Positions 5,768-6,392 of a DNA stretch of 6,392 bases are shown here, one piece after another. The position numbers and the translations under genes were made by a program. Origin of the DNA: Chloroflexota bacterium (GTDB lineage Bacteria; Chloroflexota; Dehalococcoidia; SZUA-161); assembly GCA_016865955.1 (NCBI GenBank), contig VGNW01000138.1, positions 1 to 6,392 of the forward strand, written 5' to 3'. The notes below the pieces were generated by a model, which was not told the DNA's origin, made no database searches, and saw only the letters and a list, made by a program, of their open reading frames with translations. Within the stretch, counting starts at the first letter, position 1. Every line of letters begins with the position of its first letter.

Positions 5768-6392
5768 ATGAACTGGAAAACCAGAGTTACTGAATTATTA
5801 GGCTGCAAATATCCTATCATTCAGGGGGCTTTCGGCGGTTTCGGGAACTCGACCCTGGCTGCGCCCGTATCAGCAGCCGGAGGCTTCGGCATTATCACAG
5901 CCAGCGCAACGCGCACTCCGGAGGGGTTGAGGGAGGATATAAAGAGGGCGCGCTCTATGACGGATAAGCCCTTCGGGGTGAATCTGTCAATCGGACTGTG
6001 TCCCAGCCTCGACGAAATGAGGGAGGTTGCCATTGAGGAGAGGGTTCCTGTTATATTCACTGCCGCATACCGTGCTGAAGAACACGGCAAGAGAATAAAG
6101 GAAGCCGGACTCAAGTGGGTGCACAAGGTGGTCACGGTCAAGCACGCCGAGGCTGCGGAGCGACACGGTGCCGATGCTGTGGTCATAGTCGGGCTGGAGG
6201 GCACAGCTTTCAAGAATATCGCGCAGCTTCCCACTCTTACCAGCATAACCACCGCAGCCAGATTGATGAAAGTGCCTATAATCGCTGCCGGCGGCATCGG
6301 CGATGCCCGTGGTCTGCTGGCAGCGCTGGCAATGGGCGCAGAGGGAGTCTACATGGGCACTCGCTTTCTGGCTACCAAGGAGTGTCCGGTCT
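5768..6392 (+). CDS. FMN-dependent nitronate monooxygenase-like oxidoreductase, 5' part
   Basis: The first 208 residues of a gene that runs off the right edge. It belongs to the NAD(P)H-dependent flavin oxidoreductase / 2-nitropropane dioxygenase family, TIM-barrel enzymes holding FMN. YPIIQGAFGGFGNSTLAAPV starts at residue 15, AAGGFGIITA follows at 36-45, and the phosphate-binding end is IIAAGGIGDARG (171-182) with MGTRFLATKEC (196-206). Around the usual catalytic His (family GxEGGGH) the protein reads GLEGTAF (142-148), so that His appears to be replaced by Phe148. This places it in a divergent subgroup whose reaction may not be nitronate oxidation. GAGG (5757-5760) is 7 bases before the ATG. 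It follows the EthD-like gene by 13 bases and is probably in the same operon. G+C is about 62%. Confidence 0.88.
   Translation, partial: MNWKTRVTELLGCKYPIIQGAFGGFGNSTLAAPVSAAGGFGIITASATRTPEGLREDIKRARSMTDKPFGVNLSIGLCPSLDEMREVAIEERVPVIFTAAYRAEEHGKRIKEAGLKWVHKVVTVKHAEAAERHGADAVVIVGLEGTAFKNIAQLPTLTSITTAARLMKVPIIAAGGIGDARGLLAALAMGAEGVYMGTRFLATKECPV

Noticed and set aside
5821..6297. 158-residue minus-strand open frame
   Set aside because: It is a shadow of the flavin oxidoreductase, whose translation shows clear family motifs on the plus strand.
1..6392. CRISPR array, insertion sequence ends, or a multi-gene defence system
   Set aside because: No regularly spaced repeats, no transposase and no recognisable defence gene set were found on either strand.

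Overview
This is bacterial DNA with compact, mostly co-directional genes. Strong GGAGG-type ribosome binding sites and two tRNA genes with encoded CCA ends are visible. Base composition is patchy: roughly 55-65% G+C in the outer genes and, by eye, about 40-45% in the middle (about 2750-5400). Family content (large serine recombinase beside tRNAs, GYD-domain, EthD-domain and NAD(P)H-flavin oxidoreductase genes) would suit an anaerobic Chloroflexota/Dehalococcoidia-like or other environmental bacterium. That placement is only a guess, because no diagnostic marker is present.

Layout. (1) 2-328: the 3' end of a gene for a membrane-anchored zinc-ribbon protein. (2) 329-632: a gap with no convincing gene. 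(3) 633-2387: a large serine recombinase, i.e. an integrase of a mobile element. Its reading frame runs on through a good sigma70-type promoter (2224-2253) and the whole of a tRNA-His gene (2300-2377). (4) 2399-2475: tRNA-Arg(TCG), followed by a terminator-like hairpin and a 0.3-kb gap with an inverted repeat and a possible gene remnant. (5) 2797-3288: a small predicted zinc metalloprotein with HExxH and HGGEF motifs. (6) 3409-3702, minus strand: a GYD-domain protein. It is divergent from a class I SAM-dependent methyltransferase (3871-4722), and candidate core promoters for the two overlap. (7) 4793-5422: a PAP2-type membrane phosphatase, followed after 2 bases by (8) an EthD-like alpha/beta-barrel protein (5425-5754) and after 13 bases by (9) the start of an FMN-dependent nitronate-monooxygenase-like oxidoreductase (5768 to beyond the window).

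How it fits together. The recombinase/tRNA-His boundary looks like the end of an integrated element. The family-typical C-terminus of the recombinase ends near residue 510-525. The following residues are translated tRNA promoter and tRNA, so the join between element and chromosome probably lies near 2190-2224. The low-G+C block to the right (metalloprotein, methyltransferase, PAP2) may have a different history from its flanks. The tight PAP2-EthD-oxidoreductase spacing suggests co-transcription. I see no CRISPR array, insertion sequence or recognisable defence operon. The recombinase-tRNA fusion is the most distinctive thing in the window.
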